Of a DNA stretch of 64,000 nt, positions 46,261 through 53,973 are shown piece after piece (position 1 is the stretch's first letter; each line of letters starts with the position of its first letter). This stretch comes from Amycolatopsis sp. CA-230715 (GTDB lineage: Bacteria > Actinomycetota > Actinomycetes > Mycobacteriales > Pseudonocardiaceae), in NCBI RefSeq assembly GCF_018736145.1, contig NZ_CP059997.1, forward strand, positions 8,121,501-8,185,500, read 5' to 3'. The notes under the pieces are model-generated. The model did not search any database and was not told where the DNA came from. It saw only the letters and a list, made by a program, of their open reading frames with translations. A program made the translations under genes and the position numbers.

Positions 46261-48291
46261 GTGTCCCTCTCGCCCGCAACCGCAGCCGTGCCCGCCCCGC
46301 GCGTGGTGGTGCCAGCGGGGACTACGGCGAGTGCCGCGGTACGGGCCGCGGACCTGCCGGGGAAGGGCCCGGACGCGATCGTCGTGGTCCGTGACACCGA
46401 GGGCAAGCTGCGCGATCTCGCTTGGAGCCCCGAGGCGGACACCGAGGTCGAAGCCGTCGCCGCGAACACCGACGACGGGCGCAGCGTGATCCGCCATTCG
46501 GCGGCGCACGTGCTGGCCCAGGCCGTCCAGCAGCAGTTCCCCGAGGCGAAGCTGGGCATCGGCCCGCCGGTGAAGGACGGCTTCTACTACGACTTCGCGG
46601 TGGACACCCCGTTCACCCCGGAAGACTTGCAGGCGCTGGAAAAGCGCATGAAGCAGATCATCAAGGGCTCGCAGCAGTTCTCCCGCAGGGTGCTCGGTTC
46701 GGTCGAGGAGGCCAAGGAGGAGCTGGCGAACGAGCCGTTCAAGCTCGAACTGGTCGACCTCAAGTCCGAAGTGGACACCGCGGAGGTGATGGAGGTCGGC
46801 GCTGGCGAGCTCACCAGCTACGACAACCTCGACCCGCGCACCAAGGAGCGCGTGTGGAGCGATCTCTGCCGCGGCCCGCACGTCCCGACCACCAAGTACA
46901 TCCCGGCGTTCAAGCTGACCCGCGTCGCCGCGGCGTACTGGCGCGGTAACGAGAACAACCCGCAGCTGCAGCGGATCTACGGCACCGCGTGGGAATCGGC
47001 TGAGGCGCAGGACGCCTACCTGGAGCGGCTCGCCGAGGCGGAGCGGCGCGATCACCGCAAGCTCGGCGCCGAGCTGGACCTGTTCTCCTTCCCCGAGGAG
47101 ATCGGCTCCGGGCTGCCGGTGTTCCACCCCAAGGGCGGCATCATCCGCCGCGAACTGGAGAACTATTCGCGCCGCCGCCACGAGGACGCGGACTACGAGT
47201 TCGTGAACACCCCGCACATCACCAAGGCCGGGCTGTTCTACACCTCCGGGCACCTGCCGTACTACGCCGACACCATGTTCCCGCCGGTGCGGTTCGAGGA
47301 GGAGGACTACTACCTCAAGGCCATGAACTGCCCGATGCACCACCTGATCTTCCGCTCGCGCGGGCGGTCCTACCGCGAACTGCCGTTGCGGCTGTTCGAG
47401 TTCGGCGCGGTGTACCGGTACGAGAAGTCCGGTGTGGTGCACGGCCTCACCCGCGTGCGCGGGCTGACCATGGACGACTCGCACATCTACTGCACCCCGG
47501 AGCAGGCGCCGGGCGAGCTGCGGTCGCTGCTGAACTTCGTGCTGGACCTGCTCGCCGACTACGGGCTCTCGGACTTCTACCTCGAACTGTCCACTCGCGA
47601 CGATTCGCCGAAGTTCATCGGCGAGGACTGGCAGTGGGAGGAGGCCACCGAGACGCTCCGCCAGGCCGCCGTCGACTCCGGGCTCGAACTCGTGCCCGAT
47701 CCCGGTGGCGCGGCCTACTACGGGCCGAAGATCTCGGTGCAGGCGCGGGACGCGATCGGCCGGTCGTGGCAGATGTCGACGATCCAGCTCGACTTCAACC
47801 ACCCCAAGCGGTTCGAGCTCGCCTACACCGCGCCGGACGGTTCGCGCCAGCAGCCGGTGGTCATCCACCGCGCGCTGTTCGGGTCGATCGAGCGGTTCTT
47901 CGGCGTGCTGACCGAGCACTACGCCGGCGCGTTCCCGGCGTGGCTGGCGCCGGTGCAGGCGGTCGGCATCCCGATCACCGCGGATCAGGTCGAGTACCTG
48001 CGCGGCGTCGAGAAAGCGTTGCGGGACAAGGGAATCCGCGTCGAGGTCGACGCGAGCGACGATCGCATGCAGAAGAAGATCCGCACCCACACCACGCAGA
48101 AGGTGCCGTTCATGCTGCTGGCGGGGGCGAAGGACGCGGACGCGGGCGCGGTGTCGTTCCGCTTCCGCGACGGCGGGCAGATCAACGGCGTCCCGGTGAC
48201 CGCCGCCGTGGACGCGATCGTCGACTGGGTGCGGCGGCGTGAGAACGCGTCGCCGACCGCGGAGGCGCTGGAGGCCGTGCTCGGTGAGTGA
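46261..48291 (+). CDS. thrS: Threonyl-tRNA synthetase
   Basis: 676 residues. Charges tRNA-Thr in the cytosol. Order: TGS domain (about 1-75), editing domain with IRHSAAHVLAQAV (H-x3-H zinc-like site), class II core with motif 2 FRSRGRSYRELPLRLFEFG and zinc/ATP residues (MNCPMHH), motif 3 and the C-terminal anticodon-binding domain (QAVGIPITADQVEYL). GTG 46261 with AGGAG upstream. First gene of the conserved block with HIT and PIM synthesis genes; the downstream gene overlaps by 8 bp. I found no T-box-like leader. Confidence 0.97.
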   Translation: MSLSPATAAVPAPRVVVPAGTTASAAVRAADLPGKGPDAIVVVRDTEGKLRDLAWSPEADTEVEAVAANTDDGRSVIRHSAAHVLAQAVQQQFPEAKLGIGPPVKDGFYYDFAVDTPFTPEDLQALEKRMKQIIKGSQQFSRRVLGSVEEAKEELANEPFKLELVDLKSEVDTAEVMEVGAGELTSYDNLDPRTKERVWSDLCRGPHVPTTKYIPAFKLTRVAAAYWRGNENNPQLQRIYGTAWESAEAQDAYLERLAEAERRDHRKLGAELDLFSFPEEIGSGLPVFHPKGGIIRRELENYSRRRHEDADYEFVNTPHITKAGLFYTSGHLPYYADTMFPPVRFEEEDYYLKAMNCPMHHLIFRSRGRSYRELPLRLFEFGAVYRYEKSGVVHGLTRVRGLTMDDSHIYCTPEQAPGELRSLLNFVLDLLADYGLSDFYLELSTRDDSPKFIGEDWQWEEATETLRQAAVDSGLELVPDPGGAAYYGPKISVQARDAIGRSWQMSTIQLDFNHPKRFELAYTAPDGSRQQPVVIHRALFGSIERFFGVLTEHYAGAFPAWLAPVQAVGIPITADQVEYLRGVEKALRDKGIRVEVDASDDRMQKKIRTHTTQKVPFMLLAGAKDADAGAVSFRFRDGGQINGVPVTAAVDAIVDWVRRRENASPTAEALEAVLGE

Positions 48292-48832
48292 GCAGGAGTT
48301 CGAGGCGCAGGACGGGGTCGGGGTCGAGGACGCGCTGCAGCGGTTGTGGACTCCGCACCGCCTCGCCTACGTGCAGGGCGCGGACAAGGCGGACGGGGAC
48401 GAGCCGAAGGGCTGCCCCTTCTGCCGCCTCGTCGAGCGCGACGACGCCGAAGCGCTCATCCTGGCGAGGGGGAAGCTCGTCTACGCGGTGCTGAACCTGT
48501 ACCCGTACAACCCCGGCCACCTGATGGCGGTGCCCTACCGGCACGTCGCGGACTACACCGACCTGACCCCGGAGGAGACGGTCGAACTCGCCGAGTTCAC
48601 CCAGCGGGCGATGACCGTGGTGCGCGCGGTGTCCGGCGCGCACGGGTTCAACATCGGCATGAACCAGGGCGTGATCGCCGGCGCCGGCATCGCCGCCCAC
48701 CTGCACCAGCACGTGGTGCCGAGGTGGGGCGGCGACGCCAACTTCATGCCGGTCGTCGGCCACACGAAGGTGCTGCCCCAGTTGCTGGGCCAGACCCGCG
48801 AACTGTTGGCAGGGGCCTGGCACGAGCGCTAG
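48284..48832 (+). CDS. HIT-family nucleotide phosphorylase/hydrolase
   Basis: 182 residues. The triad HLHQHVVPRWGGD is the catalytic HxHxH motif; PKGCPFCRLVERDD near the N-terminus supplies a Cys pair, and NLYPYNPGHLMAVPYRHV is the first conserved strand. It corresponds in position and layout to mycobacterial Rv2613c, an Ap4A phosphorylase, so diadenosine-polyphosphate turnover is the best guess. The start GTG 48284 lies within the end of thrS, indicating coupling. Confidence 0.92.
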   Translation: MSEQEFEAQDGVGVEDALQRLWTPHRLAYVQGADKADGDEPKGCPFCRLVERDDAEALILARGKLVYAVLNLYPYNPGHLMAVPYRHVADYTDLTPEETVELAEFTQRAMTVVRAVSGAHGFNIGMNQGVIAGAGIAAHLHQHVVPRWGGDANFMPVVGHTKVLPQLLGQTRELLAGAWHER

Positions 48833-48833
48833 C

Positions 48834-49379
48834 TCAGGCCTTCGCGGCCTGCAGTTCGATCTCGATCTTGACCTTCTCGCTCAGGAAGGCGTTGCCTTCC
48901 GGGCCGACGCCGAAGTCGCGGCGGTTGACCGTGGTCTCCGCCGAAACGCCGAGGGTGTCGGTGTTGTCGTTCGCCGGGTTCGGGTTCACGCCGTTGAACT
49001 CCGCGTTGAGCGACACCGGTACCGTGGCGCCGCGCCAGGTCAGCTCGCCGTCGATGACGTAGTCGCCGCCGTCCTCGCGGATACCGGTCGAGCGGAAGGT
49101 GATGGTCGGGTGGTTCTCGATGTCGAAGAAGTCGGCCGCGCGGAGGTGGTCGTCGCGCTGGGAGTTGCCGCTGGCCACCGAGGCGGCGTCGATCTCGACG
49201 GTCACCTTCGAGTCGAGGATGTTCTCGGCGGTGACGACCTCGCCGGAGAAGGCGGTGAAGTTGCCGCGGGACTTGGCGATCCCGAGGTGCTTGACGCTGT
49301 AGGCGACGTCGGAGTGCACCGGGTCGATGGTCCAGGTCGAGGCGACGTACCCGGGCAGGTTGGTGGTGGACGTGCTCAT
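48834..49379 (-). CDS. YceI-family polyisoprenoid-binding protein
   Basis: 181 residues, lipocalin-like beta-barrel. TWTIDPVHSDVAYSVKHLG at the start, DDHLRAADFFDIENHPTITF in the middle and VNRRDFGVGPEG near the end are all typical. No signal peptide, so it is cytosolic, unlike E. coli YceI. ATG 49379 has AGGAG 10 nt upstream. Divergent from a MarR gene with two operators between them. It ends 2 bp from the converging HIT gene. YceI proteins bind isoprenoid-like amphiphiles and often respond to stress. Confidence 0.93.
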   Translation of the reverse strand: MSTSTTNLPGYVASTWTIDPVHSDVAYSVKHLGIAKSRGNFTAFSGEVVTAENILDSKVTVEIDAASVASGNSQRDDHLRAADFFDIENHPTITFRSTGIREDGGDYVIDGELTWRGATVPVSLNAEFNGVNPNPANDNTDTLGVSAETTVNRRDFGVGPEGNAFLSEKVKIEIELQAAKA

Positions 49380-49435
49380 GTGTTCGGTGCTCCTGGTTCG
49401 ATCGGCATGGCTGAAGTTCACGGGGCGTTCACTTG

Positions 49436-49483
49436 GTTGAGCCCTCAACAATCACTGTAGCGCAGTTTAGTTGAGTGCTCAAC
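49436..49483. promoter_or_regulatory. Two GTTGAG-NN-CTCAAC operators between yceI and marR
   Basis: Perfect 14-bp dyads GTTGAGCCCTCAAC (49436-49449) and GTTGAGTGCTCAAC (49470-49483). Their centres are 34 bp apart (about three helical turns). The second ends 10 bp before the MarR start codon, so autorepression is likely. Confidence 0.8.
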
Positions 49484-49493
49484 CAGGAGTACT

Positions 49494-50081
49494 ATGGGTG
49501 TCATGCCGGAATCTCCCCGTTGGCTCAGCGAGCACGAGCAGCGCGTGTGGCGCGACTTCTCCGCGGCCTTCGACATGTTCCGGGCACATGTCGAAGGCCA
49601 GCTCCAGCATGAGTCCGGGATGCCGCACACCTACTACGAAGTGCTGGTCAAGCTGTCCGAGGCGCCAGGCCACACCCTGCGGATGAGCGAGCTCGCCGAA
49701 GCGTCGCGTTCGTCGCGGAGCCGTCTTTCGCACGCCGTCGCCAGGCTCGAAGCCAACGGCTGGGTCCGGCGCGAATCGTGCCCCACCGACAAGCGCGGCG
49801 CTTGGGCGTCGCTCACCACCGAGGGCTTCGCGGTGCTCGAAGCCGCCGCTCCCGGGCACGTCGAGGCCGTCCGGCAGGGCTTGTTCGACGCGCTCACCCC
49901 CGAGCAGGTCACGGCGCTGGGGGAGATCAGCGCGGCCGTTCTCGGGCAGCTCGCGCCCCGGTGCGAGGCGGCGAAGGCGGCCGAGGAAGAGGCCTGCCGG
50001 CAGGCGGGGGAATGCGAGGCGGACGAGGCTCCCGGCGCGCCGGGGACAGTGCGTAACGGGACGCGGAGTGCCGCCTTATAG
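49494..50081 (+). CDS. MarR-family transcriptional regulator
   Basis: 195 residues. Winged helix: LSEHEQRVWRDFSAAFDMF, MSELAEASRSSRSRLSHAVA, RLEANGWVRRESCPTDKRGA. The C-terminus adds an acidic/Cys-containing extension (EEEACRQAGECEADE) of unknown role. ATG 49494 preceded by AGGAG. It likely binds GTTGAG-NN-CTCAAC, controlling itself, yceI and the nitroreductase gene 4 kb away. With yceI it interrupts the conserved HIT-pgsA adjacency. Confidence 0.9.
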   Translation: MGVMPESPRWLSEHEQRVWRDFSAAFDMFRAHVEGQLQHESGMPHTYYEVLVKLSEAPGHTLRMSELAEASRSSRSRLSHAVARLEANGWVRRESCPTDKRGAWASLTTEGFAVLEAAAPGHVEAVRQGLFDALTPEQVTALGEISAAVLGQLAPRCEAAKAAEEEACRQAGECEADEAPGAPGTVRNGTRSAAL

Positions 50082-50119
50082 GCTTCGGACGCCCCGTCCG
50101 CTCATCTTCGCCAGGACCG

Positions 50120-50755
50120 ATGCTCAACATCTTCGCGCGTGCCTCCGTCTCCCGCGTCACCGATCCCATCGGCGCGGCGCTGCTGCGCGCCGGTCTCACC
50201 CCGAACGTGATGACGGTTCTCGGCACCGCGGGCGCGATCGCGTGCGCGCTGGTGTTCTTCCCCAACGGCTGGCTGCTCACCGGCACCTTCACCGTGTGGG
50301 GCTTCGCGATGCTCGACCTGCTTGACGGGGCGATCGCCAGGGCGAGGGGGCACGGCACGCCGTTCGGGGCGGTGCTCGACGCCACCTGTGACCGGCTGGT
50401 CGACGGCGCCCTGTTCGCCGCGATCGCCTGGTGGTGTTTTGTGCACGACCAGAACCACCGCGCCGCGGCCGCCGCCCTGATCTGCCTGGTGCTGGCCCAG
50501 GTCATCTCGTACGTGAAGGCGCGCGCGGAGGCGTCCGGGCTGGAGGCGGACGGCGGTCTCGTCGAACGCGCGGAGCGGCTCATCATCGCGCTCGTCGGAA
50601 CCGGTCTGCACGGGCTCGGCGTGCCGTACGCGGTCGAAGTGTCCTTGTGGTTGCTCGCGGTGCTGTCGGTGATCACCTTGCTGCAGCGCCTGCTCGAGGT
50701 GGCCAGGTCGGCACGGGAGCGCGTCGAAGGACGAGGGGAGGGGGAACGGACATGA
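50120..50755 (+). CDS. pgsA: Phosphatidylinositol-phosphate synthase (CDP-alcohol phosphotransferase)
   Basis: 211 residues, six membrane helices. Transfers phosphatidyl from CDP-diacylglycerol to inositol-1-phosphate, the first step of PIM synthesis. Signature residues Asp66, Asp69-Gly70, Ala73-Arg74, Gly83, Asp87 and Asp91 are all present. The name follows the mycobacterial PI-synthase gene (pgsA1, Rv2612c), whose order with the acyltransferase and pimA is the same. The stop overlaps the next start (ATGA). Confidence 0.92.
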   Translation: MLNIFARASVSRVTDPIGAALLRAGLTPNVMTVLGTAGAIACALVFFPNGWLLTGTFTVWGFAMLDLLDGAIARARGHGTPFGAVLDATCDRLVDGALFAAIAWWCFVHDQNHRAAAAALICLVLAQVISYVKARAEASGLEADGGLVERAERLIIALVGTGLHGLGVPYAVEVSLWLLAVLSVITLLQRLLEVARSARERVEGRGEGERT

Positions 50756-51663
50756 GTGGTCTGTCCGAACGCGTCGCCGATCTCAGCTACGCGGCGGGCT
50801 GGCGGTTGAGCCGGTTCGTGCCGGGGGCCGCGTTCTCGCTCGGCGCGGACATCGCCGCGCGCCGAGGGGGAGCCGGGGTGCAGCAGCTCCGGCGCAACCT
50901 CGCGCGGGTCGTCCCGCAGGCGGACGACACCGAGCTGGACGACCTGACCCGCCGGGCGATGCGCTCGTACGCGCGGTACTGGCACGAGGCGTTCCGGCTG
51001 CCGTCGATGAACCTGAAGAAGGTCGCCGACAACGTGTGGCAGACCGTCAGCGGGGTGGAAAATCTCGACGCGGCGCTCGCCGAGGGCAACGGCGCGGTGC
51101 TCGCGCTCGCCCACACCGGCAACTGGGACGTCGCGGGTGTCTGGCTCAACTCCCACTCCGGGCGGTTCACCACCGTGGTGGAGCGGCTGAAACCGGAGTC
51201 GCTGTACCGGCGGTTCGTCGCCTACCGCGAATCGCTCGGGTTCGAGATCATGCCGCTGACCGGGTCCAGCGCCGCGTTTCGCCTGCTGTTGCAGCGTTTG
51301 CGGGAGAACAAGGTCGTCTGCCTGCTCAGCGACCGCGATCTCACCCCCGGCGGCCTCGAGGTCACCTTCTTCGGCGAACAGACCAAAATGGCGCCCGGCC
51401 CGGCGAGGCTCGCGGCCACCACCGGCGCCGCGCTCATCCCGGTCGGCTGCTGGTACACCGAGGACGGCTGGCAGCTCCGCCTGCACCCGCGGATCAGGGT
51501 CAATCACCGCACCGAGGTCCCCGCTGCCACACAGGCGCTGGCCGACGTGTTCGCCGGCGACATCGCCGCGCACCCCACCGACTGGCACATGCTGCAGAAG
51601 TTCTGGCTCTCGGACTTCGCCGACCCCGAGCCCGCCCGCCTCGGGGAGGCGGAAGGCGCATGA
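50752..51663 (+). CDS. Phosphatidylinositol mannoside acyltransferase
   Basis: 303 residues, LpxL/HtrB-like fold. Acylates the mannose of PIM1/PIM2 at the inner membrane leaflet (mycobacterial PatA, Rv2611c). The catalytic His-x4-Asp is in ALAHTGNWDVAG, and CLLSDRDLTPGG with MAPGPARLAATTGAALIPVG are further conserved blocks. Overlaps the genes on both sides by 4 bp. Confidence 0.93.
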   Translation: MSGLSERVADLSYAAGWRLSRFVPGAAFSLGADIAARRGGAGVQQLRRNLARVVPQADDTELDDLTRRAMRSYARYWHEAFRLPSMNLKKVADNVWQTVSGVENLDAALAEGNGAVLALAHTGNWDVAGVWLNSHSGRFTTVVERLKPESLYRRFVAYRESLGFEIMPLTGSSAAFRLLLQRLRENKVVCLLSDRDLTPGGLEVTFFGEQTKMAPGPARLAATTGAALIPVGCWYTEDGWQLRLHPRIRVNHRTEVPAATQALADVFAGDIAAHPTDWHMLQKFWLSDFADPEPARLGEAEGA

Positions 51664-52808
51664 AGATCGGGATCGTCTGCCCGTATTCGCTCGACGTCCC
51701 CGGTGGTGTGCAAGGCCATGTGATGGACCTTGCCAAGGCGCTGCTCGCGCGCGGGCACGAGATCTCGGTGCTGGCGCCCGCGGACGAAGGCGCGGACCTG
51801 CCGCCGTTCGTGCACCCGGCGGGCAAGGCGCTCGGCATCCCCTACAACGGATCGGTGGCGCGCCTGCAGTTCGGCCCGGTCTCGTACGCGCGCGTGCGCC
51901 GCTGGCTGCGCGAGAACGCCTTCGACGTGCTGCACCTGCACGAGCCCACCGCGCCCAGCCTTTCCATGCTCGCCCTCAAGGTCGCCGACGGTCCCATCGT
52001 GGCGACCTTTCACACGTCCACGCCGCGCTCGCGGACGCTGTCCGCGTTCCAGCCGGTGCTGCGGCCGCTGTTGGAGAAGATCACCGCCAGGATCGCGGTG
52101 TCCGCGCTCGCGCGCCGCGTCCAGGTCGAGCACGCCGGCGGTGACGCGGTGGAGGTCCCCAACGGCGTCGACGTCGAGTTCTTCTCCCGCGCCGTCCCGC
52201 TCGACGGGTACCCGAGGGCAGGCGGGACCGTCGGGTTCGTCGGCCGGTTCACCGAGCCCCGCAAAGGGATGGCCGTGCTCCTGGACGCGTTGCGCCGGAT
52301 CCTGCCGGACTTCCCCGAACTGCGGCTGCTGGTGGTCGGCCGCGGCGACGGCGACGACCTGAAGCGGGAAGCGGGCCCCGAACTCGCTTCGCGCATCGAA
52401 CTGCTCGGCCAGGCCGACGACGAGACCAAGGCGCGCGCGTTGCGCAGCGTCGACGTGTACTGCGCGCCGAACACCGGCGGCGAGAGCTTCGGCATGATCC
52501 TGACCGAGGCGATGGCCGCGGGCACGCCGGTGCTCGCGAGCGCACTCGATTCGTTCCGGCGGGTGCTCGACGACGGGAACGCCGGGGTGCTCACGCCCAC
52601 CGGTGACGCGGGTGCGCTGGCCGACGCGCTCGCGGAGCTGCTCGGCGATCCGACCCGGCGGGCGTCGCTCGCGGCCGCGGCGGGGGAGCGGGTGGCGATG
52701 TTCGACTGGCCGGTCGTGGCGACGCAGGTGCTGCGCGTCTACGAGGCCGCGGTGGCGGCCGATCCGCGCCGGGTGAGCGCCGGTGACCAGCCGGAAGCCG
52801 CGCAGTGA
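51660..52808 (+). CDS. pimA: Phosphatidylinositol alpha-mannosyltransferase
   Basis: 382 residues, GT4 family. Transfers the first mannose from GDP-mannose to PI. N-terminus CPYSLDVPGGVQGHVMDLA with the GGVQ acceptor loop, FHTSTPRSRTL, GFVGRFTEPRKGMAVLLDA and NTGGESFGMILTEAMAAGTP (E-x7-E). Starts with ATGA overlap; its own stop overlaps the next gene (GTGA). Confidence 0.95.
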   Translation: MKIGIVCPYSLDVPGGVQGHVMDLAKALLARGHEISVLAPADEGADLPPFVHPAGKALGIPYNGSVARLQFGPVSYARVRRWLRENAFDVLHLHEPTAPSLSMLALKVADGPIVATFHTSTPRSRTLSAFQPVLRPLLEKITARIAVSALARRVQVEHAGGDAVEVPNGVDVEFFSRAVPLDGYPRAGGTVGFVGRFTEPRKGMAVLLDALRRILPDFPELRLLVVGRGDGDDLKREAGPELASRIELLGQADDETKARALRSVDVYCAPNTGGESFGMILTEAMAAGTPVLASALDSFRRVLDDGNAGVLTPTGDAGALADALAELLGDPTRRASLAAAAGERVAMFDWPVVATQVLRVYEAAVAADPRRVSAGDQPEAAQ

Positions 52809-53299
52809 GCGGGTTCGCGCTGGTCGTCGCGCTCGCCGCGCTGGTGGTCGTGCTCAGCGGGCTGTTCCTCGTCGCGACGGCGAACCGGCTCGATCGCCTG
52901 CACGTCCGCACCGACGCCGCGTGGGCCGCGCTGGACGCCGCCCTGGCGCGCCGGGCCGTGGTCGCCCGCGCGGTCGCCGCGGGCGCGTTGAGCGGTGAAG
53001 AAGCGTCGACGCTGAGCGTGGCCGCGGAAACCGCCGAAAAGGCCCCTCGTGGTGAGCGGGAAGCCGAGGAGAACGAGCTGACGCGCCTGCTCGCCCTCGT
53101 CCGGCGCGAGGACCTGCCGAAACCACTCGCCGACGAGCTGACCGACGCCGAGCACCGCGTGGTGATCGCGCGCCGGGTGCACAACGACGCGGTGCGGGAC
53201 ACGCTCGCGCTGCGGCGGCGCCGCAAGGTCCGCTACTTCCGGCTCGCGGGCACCGCGCCGCTGCCCGAGTACTTCGAGATCGCCGAACCCGAGGTCTGA
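52805..53299 (+). CDS. LemA-like membrane protein downstream of pimA
   Basis: 164 residues. One N-terminal membrane helix (ALVVALAALVVVLSGLFLVA), then a helical soluble domain (ANRLDRLHVRTDAAWAALDA, AEHRVVIARRVHNDAVRDT) like LemA proteins. The position matches the conserved membrane protein after pimA in other actinobacteria (some of which carry a NUDIX domain, absent here). GTG 52805 overlaps pimA. Role unknown, probably linked to the envelope. Confidence 0.8.
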   Translation: MSGFALVVALAALVVVLSGLFLVATANRLDRLHVRTDAAWAALDAALARRAVVARAVAAGALSGEEASTLSVAAETAEKAPRGEREAEENELTRLLALVRREDLPKPLADELTDAEHRVVIARRVHNDAVRDTLALRRRRKVRYFRLAGTAPLPEYFEIAEPEV

Positions 53300-53311
53300 C
53301 ACACTGCGGGC

Positions 53312-53791
53312 ATGACCGATCCCTGCGCCGTCGCCCACGGCGGAGCCGCGTCGTCCGCCGCGGACCGCGTGCTCGTCGCGGTCTTCGACTCCCCGGTCGC
53401 CGCGTACCTGCTCCGCTACGCCGAAGACCTCGGCTACGAAACGGTTTTGGTGGATCCGGCGGGCGAAACCACCGCGATCCCCGCGCTCGACGAGCGCGCC
53501 GACGTGGTCGTGACCGACCACCACCGCCCGGAACTGGGCGAGCTGCTGCGCGCCGCGCTGGCGCAGCCCGCGCGCTGGATCGGCGTGCTCGGGAACCCGC
53601 GCCACCCCGGTCCGCACGTCGAGGCGCTGCGGGCGCTCGGCGTGCCGGACGAGGGGATCGCGCGGGTGCACCGGCCCGTGGGGCTCAACATCGGCTCGCG
53701 AACGCCGCCCGAGATCGCGATCGCGACGCTGGCGGGCTTGCTCGCGAACCGCAACGGCAGGCCGGGCGGCTTCGACTTCCCCGTGCACTGA
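53312..53791 (+). CDS. XdhC-like Rossmann-domain protein
   Basis: 159 residues. Corresponds to the C-terminal Rossmann part of XdhC/CoxI proteins, which help mature molybdenum hydroxylases: VLVAVFDSPVAAYLLRYAED, DVVVTDHHRPELGELL and HRPVGLNIGSRTPPEIAIA. The N-terminal XdhC domain and Mo-enzyme genes are absent here, so this may be a stand-alone homologue. It starts 12 bp after the LemA-like gene. Confidence 0.85.
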   Translation: MTDPCAVAHGGAASSAADRVLVAVFDSPVAAYLLRYAEDLGYETVLVDPAGETTAIPALDERADVVVTDHHRPELGELLRAALAQPARWIGVLGNPRHPGPHVEALRALGVPDEGIARVHRPVGLNIGSRTPPEIAIATLAGLLANRNGRPGGFDFPVH

Positions 53792-53928
53792 CGACCCCGG
53801 AATCGGGCGAACGGATCCGTTCGCGCGCCAAGGGGAGCCCTTGATTCAACATTACCGCGAGGGGCCGACAGTTTCGGCGCGGCGCAAGGTTTTCCGACGC
53901 GAGGTTTCCGGCACAAGGGTTTCCCGCA

Positions 53929-53966
53929 CAAGGGGTTTCCGCCGCGATCCCGCCGGAAACCCCTTG
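53929..53966. terminator. Hairpin downstream of the EF-G-like gene
   Basis: Arms CAAGGGGTTTCCG and CGGAAACCCCTTG (13 bp, perfect), loop of 12. It lies 8 bp after the EF-G-like stop on the minus strand and about 140 bp after the XdhC-like stop, so it may serve both. The preceding 45 bp contain near-repeats of the same GGTTTCC element. Confidence 0.7.
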
Positions 53967-53973
53967 CGGTGCC

